The notes under the pieces: model-generated | The model's database searches: none | Seen by the model: the letters and a program-made list of their open reading frames with translations, nothing else | Told to the model about the DNA's origin: nothing | Position numbers and translations under genes: made by a program | Assembly: GCA_009889625.1 (NCBI GenBank) | Contig: WTZU01000002.1 | Coordinates: 76,472-132,958 of the forward strand | DNA from: Candidatus Hikarchaeia archaeon HikBin5 | GTDB lineage: Archaea > Halobacteriota > Halobacteria > Halobacteriales > Hikarchaeaceae | Length of the DNA: 56,487 bases | Direction of reading: 5' to 3' | In this document: positions 37,478 through 47,147 of the stretch, in pieces | Layout: each line of letters starts with the position of its first letter | Numbering within the stretch: the first letter of the stretch is position 1

Positions 37478-38581
37478 ATGCGAGTCGCAATTATAGAGCG
37501 GCGAACGATCCACAAAGAAAATGAAAATGCTGCAAAAAGGTTGCACATTTTGGCAGAGTTGCTTGCACTAAAAGGGCATGCAGTTAGTTTTTACTGTCTT
37601 AAATGGTGGGAAGGAAAAGATAGGGAGACAATAGTAAAAGGAATAAGATATTATGCCGTTTCGGAAGATCCAGAAGATATAGAATGGAGATTTGCAGGAC
37701 AATTACCATCTAAAATCAGAGATTATAATCCAGACATTATAATTTCAGAGGGGTCAGAACGGGCAGTAGTGATCGGGGCTAAATTGACAAGTTTACTTTT
37801 AAGAAAGCCATTGGTACTTGATTTTCACAAAGAAATAGACACTGGGGAGAAAGATAAAAGAAAATCCAAATTTGTTCTTGGTTTGGCAGATCAGATAGTA
37901 GTAGCATCCGAACTAATTCAAACGAGTGTGGTAGAATCAGGGGGAGAAATTGAGTTGATTGAAAAAATACCGAATCCCATTGATATTGGGCTTGTAAAAG
38001 GTGAAAAGCCTGAAATTGTGGCAGATATTGTCTATTCTAGAAGATTAGATAAAGATTCTAATTTGCAGAGTTTATTACTAGCCTTGGCTGAACTTCGGGG
38101 CGTGAAATGGAAGGCTGCAATAATAGGAGATGGGGAGATGAAAGAAATGTATGAAAGGCAAGTAAGAGATCTAAGAATTTCTCGACGAGTAGAGTTCTTA
38201 GGAGAAGTCCCCATAGAAAGAAAAATAGCAATTTTTAAAGGAGCACATGTTTGTGTGCATACAGCTTTGAAGAGTGGATTTCCCAAGGATTTTTTGTTGG
38301 CTCTTGCTTGCGGTTGCGTGGGGATTGCCGAATACCATAAATCATCGAGTGCCCATGAATTCATAAGGCCCAGAAACAGAGGGTTTAGAATAACAGATGG
38401 AGATGTATTACATCAAGTTATCAAAGATGCAGCAAAAATGCCTAAGAAAGAAATTGAAGAAGGTTATTTTGATTACGGGGAAAAAATGTTTTTGGAGAGG
38501 TATATCGATCTCATTGAGAACGGGAGGAAACAAGAAAGAAGGACATTGGTTAGAAATGAACTAGATGGGGGAGTTCTGTAA
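37478..38581 (+). CDS. Glycosyltransferase, GT4-like
   Basis: This 367-residue GT-B fold protein has the N-terminal pattern AAKRLHILAELLALKGHAV. The C-terminal donor domain has RRLDKDSNLQSLLLALAEL, AAIIGDGEMKEMYE and VEFLGEVP, followed by a FPKDFLLALACGCVGIAE block in place of the usual EPxGLxxxEAMA. There is no membrane anchor. Acceptor and sugar are unknown; glycolipid or surface glycan synthesis is possible given egsA upstream. Its last 32 bases overlap the convergent folate gene. Confidence 0.82.
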   Translation: MRVAIIERRTIHKENENAAKRLHILAELLALKGHAVSFYCLKWWEGKDRETIVKGIRYYAVSEDPEDIEWRFAGQLPSKIRDYNPDIIISEGSERAVVIGAKLTSLLLRKPLVLDFHKEIDTGEKDKRKSKFVLGLADQIVVASELIQTSVVESGGEIELIEKIPNPIDIGLVKGEKPEIVADIVYSRRLDKDSNLQSLLLALAELRGVKWKAAIIGDGEMKEMYERQVRDLRISRRVEFLGEVPIERKIAIFKGAHVCVHTALKSGFPKDFLLALACGCVGIAEYHKSSSAHEFIRPRNRGFRITDGDVLHQVIKDAAKMPKKEIEEGYFDYGEKMFLERYIDLIENGRKQERRTLVRNELDGGVL

Positions 38582-40916
38582 GTTTCTCTGCAATTCGAAT
38601 GGCATCGAGGTTTGGGGAAATATCATGGACACGGATGATGTTAGCACCTTTACATGCTGCCATAGCAGTGGTTGCAATGGTCGCAGGTAAACGCTGGTCT
38701 TGATCGAGATTGAGGAAAGAAAAGAGAGATTTATGCGAATGCCCTACAAGAATTGGACACTCCAGGGTTTTGAATTCATCTAATCTTCGGATTAATTCAA
38801 AATTTTGCGATGGTGTTTTTCCAAAACCTATCCCTGGGTCAATAATGATTTTAGAACGGGTTAAACCCGCATTCTCAGCGCGCATAACGAGGGCGGAAAG
38901 TTGAGAGATGACATCTTCAACAACATCGTTGTAAGGCACGGTACAAGTGGGATCAACTGGTGTATTGACACTATGTGTTAAGACAATAGGTACATCAAAA
39001 TCGGCCGCTACAAAACGCATTTTTGGATCTGAAAGGCCAGAAACGTCGTTGATCAAATCTGCACCTGCATTTATAGCAGCTTCTGCTACTGTTGCTTTTC
39101 TAGTGTCAATGGAGAAGAGGACATCTAGATTGGACAGCTCGTGGATAGTGGGCAGAATTCTATCTAATTCCATTTTATCGGAGATGGGGGTTGCTCCGGG
39201 CCTAGTACTTTCTCCCCCTATGTCAATAATATCTACACCAGATTCAATCATATCAATTGCATGGTTCATTGCGCTATTTGTCGTATCGTAAGTCCCACCA
39301 TCATAGAAACTATCAGGGGTGAGGTTCAAGATGCCCATTAGAGAGATACTAGAATCCCAAGGGAATTCGTGAGAAAATGATGGGAGTTTTTGAGGATTGA
39401 TCGCAGGATAAAATTGAGATACAAGACTAGGAAATGGGAAATTTCCATCATTAAGTATGTCAAGTAAAGACTCAAATTGAGAGGGTTTTCCAGATAGAAT
39501 AATATCAGTTAATTCTTCTTCGTTCTCGTCGAAATGAGATATTTCGGAGAGGCCTCCAATTTGTAGGAATTCGTTTTGGATTTGTCTAGCGTATACAGGA
39601 TGGGTTTTGGTTTTCAGAGTATAGAGAGGGGCAGGGAGATGGGAAGTTTGTTTTATCACATAATTTGCCCACCTTTGGCGTGCTTCTCGTATTGTATATA
39701 ATGATCCAGTTACGAGTATACAATCCGAGTTAGTAGAAGCAGAGATGGCTCGATCCAATGCCACATCAATAGAGGGAGCAGTAAATACTTCAGATCCATT
39801 ATCGACAAATAGATTTTTAATAGAAGATATCTTTGCCGCACGTGAAATATTAGGTTTGGCCAAGAATACTTTTTTAGAAAATGGCAAATTGGAGATCATT
39901 CCTTTATGATTTTTGTCACTGAGAGCTCCGAAAACTATGAAAAGGTCGTTGTAGTCAAAATCAGAGAGGGCATTACTAAGTTCCGTGCATCCGGCGGGAT
40001 TGTGGGCACCGTCTAAAATTATAAGAGGGTTTTCGCCGAAGATTTCAAATCGGCCTGGCCAATAGCAATTTTGGAGACCTCTGGAAATATCATGTGGTTT
40101 TGTACCGAATGATTGGTGACAAATTGCTGCTGCCACACCCGCGTTTATTCCTTGATGGGGCCCTATAAGTCCTATTTGTGTATTTAACGTCCAATTTTGT
40201 GTCTCGATCTCAATGGAGGCTTCAGAATGAGAACTTCCCTCATATTTGATTTGAAAATCGCCAGATTCTCCAACAAATAAAATATCATCCACTCTACGTT
40301 TTATTTCAGAAAGTGCCTCCCCTGTTGCTGCAGTGACTAATGGTGATGTTGTAGAAGCTATTGCACATTTGTCCCGTGCTATTTCTTCCACAGTATCTCC
40401 TAGTATTTCAGTGTGTTCGAGAGAAACATTAGTTACAGCACTTGAAATGGGATCGATGACGTTAGTCGCATCGTGTTGACCCCCGATTCCAACTTCGATT
40501 ACAGCGACATCAACATCTTCGTTTGAAAAGTGCCAAAATGCTAGTGCTGTTGTAACTTCAAAAAAGGTAGGCAAGGGAGAACTAGACTGGTGGTTAGTTA
40601 TGTAGGGAGAAATGAGATCGACGAAATCACAGATTGATTGATGGGAGATACTGTGGTTGTTTACTACGATTCGTTCTCTAAAATCAAAGAGATGAGGGGA
40701 AGTATATAATCCTACTTTGAGATCAGATTCTATCAAAATGGAAGATATCATTTTAGAAACCGATCCCTTTCCATTGGATCCAGTTATATGAATATAATTA
40801 TTTCCTATATGAGGATTTCCAAGAAAATCTAAAAGCTTCGAGGTGGAATTTGTCCCGGGGCCAATCCTGTGGCGAGGTAGATCGAATAAGAATTTTATTG
40901 CTTCAATATATTCCAT
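38550..40916 (-). CDS. Fused folylpolyglutamate/dihydrofolate synthase and dihydropteroate synthase (FolC-FolP)
   Basis: This is a 788-residue bifunctional protein of folate synthesis. The N-terminal FolC half has the P-loop HITGSNGKGSVSK (about 41-53), VIEVGIGGQHDATN and the NVSLEHTEILGDT block. From about residue 525 the FolP half has MGILNLTPDSFYDGG, DIGGESTRPGA, SIDTRKA, DPGIGFGKTP, VGHSHKS and IIRVHD. FolP joins p-aminobenzoate to the pterin, and FolC adds glutamate. A fusion of these two enzymes is known from Haloferax. About 100 residues between the halves (roughly 425-520) show no clear motif. It lies 34 bases downstream of the AICAR transformylase gene. Confidence 0.95.
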   Translation of the reverse strand: MEYIEAIKFLFDLPRHRIGPGTNSTSKLLDFLGNPHIGNNYIHITGSNGKGSVSKMISSILIESDLKVGLYTSPHLFDFRERIVVNNHSISHQSICDFVDLISPYITNHQSSSPLPTFFEVTTALAFWHFSNEDVDVAVIEVGIGGQHDATNVIDPISSAVTNVSLEHTEILGDTVEEIARDKCAIASTTSPLVTAATGEALSEIKRRVDDILFVGESGDFQIKYEGSSHSEASIEIETQNWTLNTQIGLIGPHQGINAGVAAAICHQSFGTKPHDISRGLQNCYWPGRFEIFGENPLIILDGAHNPAGCTELSNALSDFDYNDLFIVFGALSDKNHKGMISNLPFSKKVFLAKPNISRAAKISSIKNLFVDNGSEVFTAPSIDVALDRAISASTNSDCILVTGSLYTIREARQRWANYVIKQTSHLPAPLYTLKTKTHPVYARQIQNEFLQIGGLSEISHFDENEEELTDIILSGKPSQFESLLDILNDGNFPFPSLVSQFYPAINPQKLPSFSHEFPWDSSISLMGILNLTPDSFYDGGTYDTTNSAMNHAIDMIESGVDIIDIGGESTRPGATPISDKMELDRILPTIHELSNLDVLFSIDTRKATVAEAAINAGADLINDVSGLSDPKMRFVAADFDVPIVLTHSVNTPVDPTCTVPYNDVVEDVISQLSALVMRAENAGLTRSKIIIDPGIGFGKTPSQNFELIRRLDEFKTLECPILVGHSHKSLFSFLNLDQDQRLPATIATTAMAACKGANIIRVHDISPNLDAIRIAEKLTELPHLVHF

Positions 40917-40950
40917 TTTTTGAATTCACCGTTTTGAAATTGAAAATAGA

Positions 40951-41940
40951 CTAGTCATGTTTGAAGCATCTTATACCAGTAAATGCCATTGAGATACCAA
41001 GATCATTTGCGGCATCAATAACAGCACTGTCATTTATAGAACCCCCGGGTTGAATTACTGCGGAAATTCCAACCTCTGCTGCTTTTTCTATTGCATCGGG
41101 GAAGGGGAAGAAAGCGTCAGAGGCCATAACTGCCCCTTGTGGGGTTTTATCTTGTGCATGTTCAATTGATTTAATAGAAGCCAATCTAACTGCATCCACA
41201 CGGGAAACTTGGCCCATGCCAAGTCCTACGGTTTCAGTCCCCGTGGCAAAAACAATGGCATTTGATTTAACATGCTTGGCTACTTTCCAAGCAAATATCA
41301 TAGTCTTGATCTGTGATGCAGTTGGTTTTATTGTGGTAACTATTTCAAGATCTTCGGGGGATATAGTGTGCAAATCTCTTTGTTGAATCAGTCGACCTCC
41401 CACAATCGGTTTTTCAATTACAATTACGGTGGGAGAACCTAATTCTCCAACAGATAATATGCGTAAATTTTCTTTCGTTTTCAAGATAGATAGTGACTCA
41501 TCAGAATAAGAAGGCGCAACTACGACCTCTTTGAAAGATGATACTATTTTTTCTGCTGTTTTTGCATCGCATTCTCGGTTGAGAGCTACCACACCACCGA
41601 ATGCACTCATGGGATCGGTTGCAAGAGCTTTCTCGTATGCTTCAGAAATGGTCTTGGCGACAGAGCATCCAGCGGGGTTGGCATGTTTGATTATTGCTGC
41701 AGCTGGTTTTTTGAACTCCTTGATAAGATTGAGTGCCCCATCTGCATCATTATAATTATTATAAGAAAGTGCTTTTGCAGTAGGATTTAGTTGTGATGCA
41801 GTTACAACATTTGCTTCTTTAACAGTTGGGTCCACATATAGAGCTGCTTTTTGATGAGGATTTTCTCCATATCGCAAGTCACGGTGCCGATCGTTTTTTA
41901 TTATAAGATGGGGAGAGAAATCATCTTGAGAAGAATTCAT
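40951..41940 (-). CDS. purH: AICAR transformylase domain protein (PurH without IMP cyclohydrolase)
   Basis: It formylates AICAR with 10-formyl-tetrahydrofolate, the ninth purine step. The 329-residue protein begins at the transformylase domain: LRYGENPHQKAALY (about 20-33), catalytic KHANPAG near residue 89, DPMSAFGGVVALN, and FFPFPDAIEKAA near the end. The N-terminal MGS-like cyclohydrolase half of bacterial PurH is absent. In many archaea that step is done by PurO, which is not in this window. It is followed by the folate fusion gene, which supplies its cofactor, and diverges from purB. Confidence 0.93.
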   Translation of the reverse strand: MNSSQDDFSPHLIIKNDRHRDLRYGENPHQKAALYVDPTVKEANVVTASQLNPTAKALSYNNYNDADGALNLIKEFKKPAAAIIKHANPAGCSVAKTISEAYEKALATDPMSAFGGVVALNRECDAKTAEKIVSSFKEVVVAPSYSDESLSILKTKENLRILSVGELGSPTVIVIEKPIVGGRLIQQRDLHTISPEDLEIVTTIKPTASQIKTMIFAWKVAKHVKSNAIVFATGTETVGLGMGQVSRVDAVRLASIKSIEHAQDKTPQGAVMASDAFFPFPDAIEKAAEVGISAVIQPGGSINDSAVIDAANDLGISMAFTGIRCFKHD

Positions 41941-42092
41941 ACTATATTGGAATCTTGATGTTAGAAATTCATTCCGTTTTTGGTTTCTGTTTCCATGGAG
42001 AAGGATTTGATATAGGATAATTCTTCAAGAGAAGACAAGTATGGGAAAAATTAGACGGGATCCTTTTTTACGGAGCAGGACAAAGAGAAATT

Positions 42093-43502
42093 ATGGACGA
42101 CCCACTTTTTGCGATATCTGCTATCGATGGGCGCTATGCGGAAGATACGTTTCCTCTAAGGAAATACATGAGTGAAGCTGCCCTCATGCGGGAGCGTGTT
42201 AAAGTGGAAGTAGAATATTTAATTTCTTTATCAGAAGAAGAACATATTTCTTTGGAATTGTTGGAAAAAGAAATAGAATCATTGAGAAAAATTTATGTGG
42301 ATTTTGATGAAGCAGGAGCAGAAATCATAAAAAATATTGAAAAGGTTGGATATAGAGAGTACAAAGCCACCAATCATGATGTAAAAGCAATAGAATATTT
42401 TTTGCGGGAGAGGACACCTGAAAAAATGCATCAGTGGATACATTTTGGATTGACTAGTGAAGATGTAACCAACATAGCTTATCGGATCCTCATTCGTGAT
42501 GCGATGGAGGAAGTATTAGTTCCATCCATACTAGCGATTAAAAATGCAATCGAGGGACTTGCCAAAGAATTTAGAGACAGGCCTATGATATCCTTGACTC
42601 ATGGTCAGCCGGCCACTCCGACCACGTTTGGTAAAGAAATGGCAATTTACGCATCGAGACTGGGTTATATGTTGCAAATGATCGAATATGCAATGAATGA
42701 ACTAGGGGGAAAGATATCAGGAGCAAGTGGAAATTATGCTGCACAAGTGGTAGCCGTTCCGGAGGTTGATTGGCCAGGTTTATCGAGAAAAGTGGTGGAA
42801 AAATTGGGATTTAAACACATACCACTAACAACGCAGATTAATCCAGGGGATGATCTAGCTATTTTGTTTTCTATGATGCAAATTGCGAATCAGATAGTGA
42901 TAGATCTAAATAGAGACATGTGGATGTATATTTCAAACAAACAGATTGTCCTACGCAAGGAAGAGGGAGAGACTGGATCTTCTACAATGCCACATAAAGT
43001 CAATCCGATTGACTTTGAAAATGCAGAAGGTAATTTAGGAAAGGCAAATAATGACTTGAAATTTTTAGCAGAATCTGTTACCGTATCTAGGTTGCAAAGA
43101 GATTTAGTTAGTTCTACTGTGAAAAGGAACATAGGGTCTGCTTTTGCGCATTGTTTGTTGGGCTATTGTAAAACAAAAAATGGACTATCTAAAATAGAAC
43201 CGGATGGTGATCAAATGGTAGAGGTCCTATCAGAAAATGTAGAGATATTAAGTGAGGCATATCAAACAATATTACGTAGAGAGGGGTATCATGACGCATA
43301 TGAAATTTTAAAATCTAAAACCAGGGGCAAGAGTGTATCATTAGAGGAATTGCATGGTACGATAGAAGGATTGGAAATAAAAGAAGAGATACTAACAGAA
43401 ATGAAATGCTTAGTGCCGGAGGAGTATTTCGGATTGGCTGATAAATTGGTTGATGAGATTGATCATTTGACCAAACAAATGAAAGATTCAGACAAAAAAT
43501 AG
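42093..43502 (+). CDS. purB: Adenylosuccinate lyase
   Basis: It cleaves SAICAR to AICAR and adenylosuccinate to AMP, releasing fumarate. The 469-residue protein shows HFGLTSEDVTNIAY, SLTHGQPATPTTFGKEM with the catalytic His, and the flexible signature loop GSSTMPHKVNPIDFEN. The start MDDPLFAISAIDGRYAEDT is typical. CCTTTTTTA at 42062-42070 is centred 27 bases upstream as a likely TATA box. It is divergent from the AICAR transformylase gene, whose substrate it makes, across a 152-base promoter region. Confidence 0.97.
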   Translation: MDDPLFAISAIDGRYAEDTFPLRKYMSEAALMRERVKVEVEYLISLSEEEHISLELLEKEIESLRKIYVDFDEAGAEIIKNIEKVGYREYKATNHDVKAIEYFLRERTPEKMHQWIHFGLTSEDVTNIAYRILIRDAMEEVLVPSILAIKNAIEGLAKEFRDRPMISLTHGQPATPTTFGKEMAIYASRLGYMLQMIEYAMNELGGKISGASGNYAAQVVAVPEVDWPGLSRKVVEKLGFKHIPLTTQINPGDDLAILFSMMQIANQIVIDLNRDMWMYISNKQIVLRKEEGETGSSTMPHKVNPIDFENAEGNLGKANNDLKFLAESVTVSRLQRDLVSSTVKRNIGSAFAHCLLGYCKTKNGLSKIEPDGDQMVEVLSENVEILSEAYQTILRREGYHDAYEILKSKTRGKSVSLEELHGTIEGLEIKEEILTEMKCLVPEEYFGLADKLVDEIDHLTKQMKDSDKK

Positions 43503-43513
43503 ATAATAAAAAA

Positions 43514-43948
43514 TCAGATAGATTTGGAGAAAAGATCAGATCTATGTTGGAGTATCCAATATCCCATTCCAGTTAGGAATAGACTCAACGAGGGGAGATA
43601 AAGCAGATTTCTTGTGGTTAATGAAACATTAGAATTAACCAAGATATATATGATTCCTTCGCCGAAGAAAATTAAAAAGAGAAGAGTTGCAAATCCAGTC
43701 ATGAATGCAGATTTGATCGAAGATTGACCAGTTTTTAACAAACCGTCATAAAAAACAATTGCAGTTACAAATGAGATTGAAGTTCCGAGAACGTAGAGAG
43801 GCATTCTATTAAAAAGTCCTTCTTGCGGTCCGGTTAGTAAAGAGACGAATCCAAATAAACAAATTGTGATGAGAAAACTAGAAATGATGAGAAGGGACTC
43901 AATATTTTTGATTGAAGAGTTAGTGAATAAAAGATTTCGATAACTCAT
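43514..43948 (-). CDS. Small four-helix membrane protein, unrecognised
   Basis: I do not recognise this 144-residue protein. It has about four hydrophobic segments (roughly 18-38, 50-67, 83-103 and 114-131) and no Cys, His-rich or catalytic motif. It ends 11 bases from the convergent purB stop and lies 80 bases downstream of dapE, so it is probably a separate unit. Codon use looks like that of its neighbours. Confidence 0.6.
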   Translation of the reverse strand: MSYRNLLFTNSSIKNIESLLIISSFLITICLFGFVSLLTGPQEGLFNRMPLYVLGTSISFVTAIVFYDGLLKTGQSSIKSAFMTGFATLLFLIFFGEGIIYILVNSNVSLTTRNLLYLPSLSLFLTGMGYWILQHRSDLFSKSI

Positions 43949-44028
43949 GTCGAAAGAGAGAGATGGCAGTGGATAAAAATAGAGCTTTTTTTACTAAGAG
44001 GGGAAGAAATGAACATAAATTTGATTTT

Positions 44029-45099
44029 TCAGGTCAGTTCTGAAAGGAGAGTTGTCAAAATTTGGGCAGCTTCTTTTACTTCACTTATGGAAACGTATTC
44101 GCGCGAGGAATGTGCAACTGCCCCGGTCGAGTCGTTGAGAGATCCAGGTCCGAAAATAACAGTAGGGGCCATCAAAGAGAAGTAAGATGCTTCGCTAGCG
44201 GCGGTGAATGGACGGGTTTTTTTTCCACTTATTTGTTTAAAACATTCGACTAATTTTGTATCTTCAGGTGTGGAAAAGGGGCCTAAGAAAGGAGTTTCTC
44301 GTTCAGGTAGAGATACAGTAACATCGGCCCAATTTGGAGCAAAATTGCGAAGATGATCCTCTAGAGACATTTGGAAACTTTCTGCAGATTCAGGAGGGAT
44401 GCTGCGCCGGTCAACAATAATTTCACAGGTAGAAGGAATCTGATTGGATAGCCCTCCACTTTTGATGATGGTAGGAGTAATTAGAGGAGAACCAAGGTAA
44501 GACTCCATAGATTGTTCTGAGGTGGCATCAAAAGTTTTCAGTGCCGAAAGTACAGAAATGCACGCTTCAATTACATTTTTGGATAGATGAGATTCTGCTG
44601 CGTGTGCGTTTTCACCAGTAATTGTTATCTTTGCCTCAAACCTCCCTTTAGAAGCATTACAAATATCTAGATCGGTTGGTTCTCCGACTATGAAAGCATC
44701 GGGGTTTTCCTCGAAAATTAATGCGTCTGCCCCACGTGAAGTGAGTTCTTCGTCTGGCGTGATAGCCAGAGTTAGTTTACCGGGCGGGGTACTATGAATA
44801 AATGCATAAACTAACGCCGCGAGTGGGCCTTTTGCGTCGCAAGCGCCTCGCCCATAAATCACCTTTTTATCACTGGAAAATGGAAGATGAGGAGGGACTG
44901 TATCAATATGTGTATTTAATACGATGTGAGGGGATCCAGTGCCCCTAGTTGTGATTGTATTTCCGAATGGATCTACCTGAGGTTTGAATCCATGAGATGA
45001 GAGTGTGGTTACAAGAAAATCCCTCATTTCATTGACATCTTCATGAGATGGTATTTGTACTGATGATTCGAGAAAGGAGACTATATCAAAAGTATTCAT
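44029..45099 (-). CDS. dapE: M20-family deacylase, likely succinyl-diaminopimelate desuccinylase (DapE)
   Basis: This 356-residue two-zinc amidohydrolase has the metal motifs NTHIDTVPP (about 62-70), YGRGACDAKGPLAAL (86-100) and PDEELTSRGA, then EPTDLDICNASKG. The dimerisation domain contains AENAHAAESH-like residues (ENAHAAESHLSKN). The fold alone cannot separate DapE from ArgE, but it is the last gene of a dap operon, overlapping dapF by 4 bases, which favours N-succinyl-LL-diaminopimelate hydrolysis. Confidence 0.86.
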   Translation of the reverse strand: MNTFDIVSFLESSVQIPSHEDVNEMRDFLVTTLSSHGFKPQVDPFGNTITTRGTGSPHIVLNTHIDTVPPHLPFSSDKKVIYGRGACDAKGPLAALVYAFIHSTPPGKLTLAITPDEELTSRGADALIFEENPDAFIVGEPTDLDICNASKGRFEAKITITGENAHAAESHLSKNVIEACISVLSALKTFDATSEQSMESYLGSPLITPTIIKSGGLSNQIPSTCEIIVDRRSIPPESAESFQMSLEDHLRNFAPNWADVTVSLPERETPFLGPFSTPEDTKLVECFKQISGKKTRPFTAASEASYFSLMAPTVIFGPGSLNDSTGAVAHSSREYVSISEVKEAAQILTTLLSELT

Positions 45100-45923
45100 A
45101 AGGGGGAAAACTCTCCAGAAAATTCATGGGTTGCAGGACCGCGTAGAAGTGTGGAGCCTGTTTTTTGAATGGTTACAAAAAGATCTTCTCCTCCTTCTTG
45201 AGTCACACATATTGGTTGGTCACATGTGATTTGTTTGGAATGGTATAGAATTGAAACAATGGCACAGGCACCGGTGCCACAAGCCAAAGTAACATTTTCT
45301 ACTCCACGTTCGAAAGTTCTTTGTTTAAACCCTGTTTGGATTTCCTGGGCAAATGTAACGTTGGTTCCTTCTGGAAACATATCAGAATGGCGGATATCAA
45401 TTGCTTTGTTAATTAAAGTTGGGTCATTTATGTCATCGACGAATGCTACAGAATGTGTGACTCCACCTGCATTGACCGCAGTGACAGATAGTCCGAGTAT
45501 ATCTTGATCTATGAAAGGAGAATCTGAAAGTATAGGTACGTCGGCGGGTTCGAATGAAGGTGAACTCAATTTGATTTGGATATCTTCACCAAATACCTTA
45601 GACGGAAAAGCTCCTGCGGGCGTTTCTATGATAATTTCTTTTAGATTCAAAAAATCACTAGCCCATTTTCCCACACATCTAGCTGCATTTCCACACATAG
45701 ATCCAATAGACCCATCTGGTTGACGTAGATCCATAGTAATTCTAGCGGGAGAGGTGGTAGAATCTATCGTCAGGAAGAGAACCCCATCTGCACCAATCCC
45801 ATCTTCTCTGTCACACTGGAGCATAGCTAGTTCAGAGCGGTCAGAGATGGAATTCAAATTCCTGTGAATAAGTATGAAATCATTTCCAGCCCCATGGTAT
45901 TTATCAAAAGGTATCAGAACCAA
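45096..45923 (-). CDS. dapF: Diaminopimelate epimerase
   Basis: It interconverts LL- and meso-diaminopimelate without cofactor using two Cys. These are Cys77 (SMCGNAARCVG) and Cys215 (LACGTGAC) in this 275-residue protein. The start KYHGAGNDFILI is typical. Its start overlaps the lysA stop by 10 bases and its stop overlaps the dapE start by 4, so it is the middle of a tightly packed operon. Confidence 0.96.
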   Translation of the reverse strand: MVLIPFDKYHGAGNDFILIHRNLNSISDRSELAMLQCDREDGIGADGVLFLTIDSTTSPARITMDLRQPDGSIGSMCGNAARCVGKWASDFLNLKEIIIETPAGAFPSKVFGEDIQIKLSSPSFEPADVPILSDSPFIDQDILGLSVTAVNAGGVTHSVAFVDDINDPTLINKAIDIRHSDMFPEGTNVTFAQEIQTGFKQRTFERGVENVTLACGTGACAIVSILYHSKQITCDQPICVTQEGGEDLFVTIQKTGSTLLRGPATHEFSGEFSPL

Positions 45924-47140
45924 TCCACCTCATTTTCATATAGGCATAAATCCTCAATGGTCTCTCTTTTTCGGATTAAACCAACGTTTTCTCCATCGAT
46001 TGCTACTGTTGCTGACCGGGGGAAAGAATTGTATTGACTTTCCATCGCTTCGCCATATGCACCCGCATTTCCAATGGCCAATATATCACCAGGTGTAGAA
46101 GCTCCAAGTTCTATATTAACTCCCAATAAATCCGCGCTTTCGCAGATGGGACCGGTCACGGTGGTATTGGGCAAAGAAGAATCATTATGTGGCGACGAGA
46201 TATTTTTGATATCGTGATAGGAACCATAAAGTGCCGGTCTGATTAATGTGTGCATTCCAGCATCAACACCTACTATATTATGTGAATCGAGATATTTTAT
46301 TGTGTTAATCGTGGTAAGAAGAATTCCAGCATCGGCTACTATGTATCTTCCGGGTTCCAGGACTATGTTTGCAGAGGTATCACCTAGGGAGTTATAAATC
46401 TTAGATGAAACTTCAGATAGGTTGAGCGGGGTATCTTCGGGCCCATAGGGAACGCCGAATCCCCCACCAATGTCAATGAATTCTAGATCGATTGGAGAAG
46501 ACCGAGAGATATCTCCGAGGGTCTTACATAGATTTTGATGAACATCCATTTCTTGAGGAGAAATGCCACTTCCAGCATGTGCATGTATTCCGACTATATT
46601 AAAATCATAAGAGGAGTATTTTGAAAGTATTTCTAAGGCTTGTTCAGGTGAAAATCCAAATTTTGCATCAGATCCTGTCGAAACATATTTGTGATGACCC
46701 GCACCAGATCCAGTGTTAATCCGGAGACATATTCGACCAGAATAATTTCGTTCTGATAGTCTGCGGAGAGTATCATGGGAACCGATGTTTATGGTAATAT
46801 CAGAAAGATCAACTGCGAAATCCAAATCGGGGTCAGGAGGATTTACTGCAGTGTATAGTAATTTTGCTGGTTCAATGCCTGCCCGCATGGATCGATATAG
46901 TTCTCCGGCTGAGACACATTCGATTCCAGCACCCATACGTCCAAGAGTTTGGAGTACTGCACCAGCGGTGTTGGCCTTTGCTGCATAATATATATTAGCA
47001 TCTGGAAATGCAGAAGATAATCGCCGGTAGTTTTTTCGAATCCGATCCAAATCAATTACATAAAGAGGAGTCCCATATTCGGCTACGAGTGATAGTAATT
47101 TTCCATATGACCAATCGGAAAGTGTTCTATGCCCATTCAT
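45914..47140 (-). CDS. lysA: Diaminopimelate decarboxylase
   Basis: This is the last step of lysine synthesis, decarboxylating meso-diaminopimelate with pyridoxal phosphate. In this 408-residue alanine-racemase-fold protein the PLP Lys is Lys55 (YYAAKANT). Other family blocks are GRMGAGIECVSAGEL, HAHAGSGI, DIGGGFGVPYG, VLEPGRYIVADAG and GPICESAD with the active-site Cys. It lies 7 bases downstream of dapD and overlaps dapF by 10 bases. Confidence 0.96.
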   Translation of the reverse strand: MNGHRTLSDWSYGKLLSLVAEYGTPLYVIDLDRIRKNYRRLSSAFPDANIYYAAKANTAGAVLQTLGRMGAGIECVSAGELYRSMRAGIEPAKLLYTAVNPPDPDLDFAVDLSDITINIGSHDTLRRLSERNYSGRICLRINTGSGAGHHKYVSTGSDAKFGFSPEQALEILSKYSSYDFNIVGIHAHAGSGISPQEMDVHQNLCKTLGDISRSSPIDLEFIDIGGGFGVPYGPEDTPLNLSEVSSKIYNSLGDTSANIVLEPGRYIVADAGILLTTINTIKYLDSHNIVGVDAGMHTLIRPALYGSYHDIKNISSPHNDSSLPNTTVTGPICESADLLGVNIELGASTPGDILAIGNAGAYGEAMESQYNSFPRSATVAIDGENVGLIRKRETIEDLCLYENEVDWF

Positions 47141-47147
47141 TCCAGAA

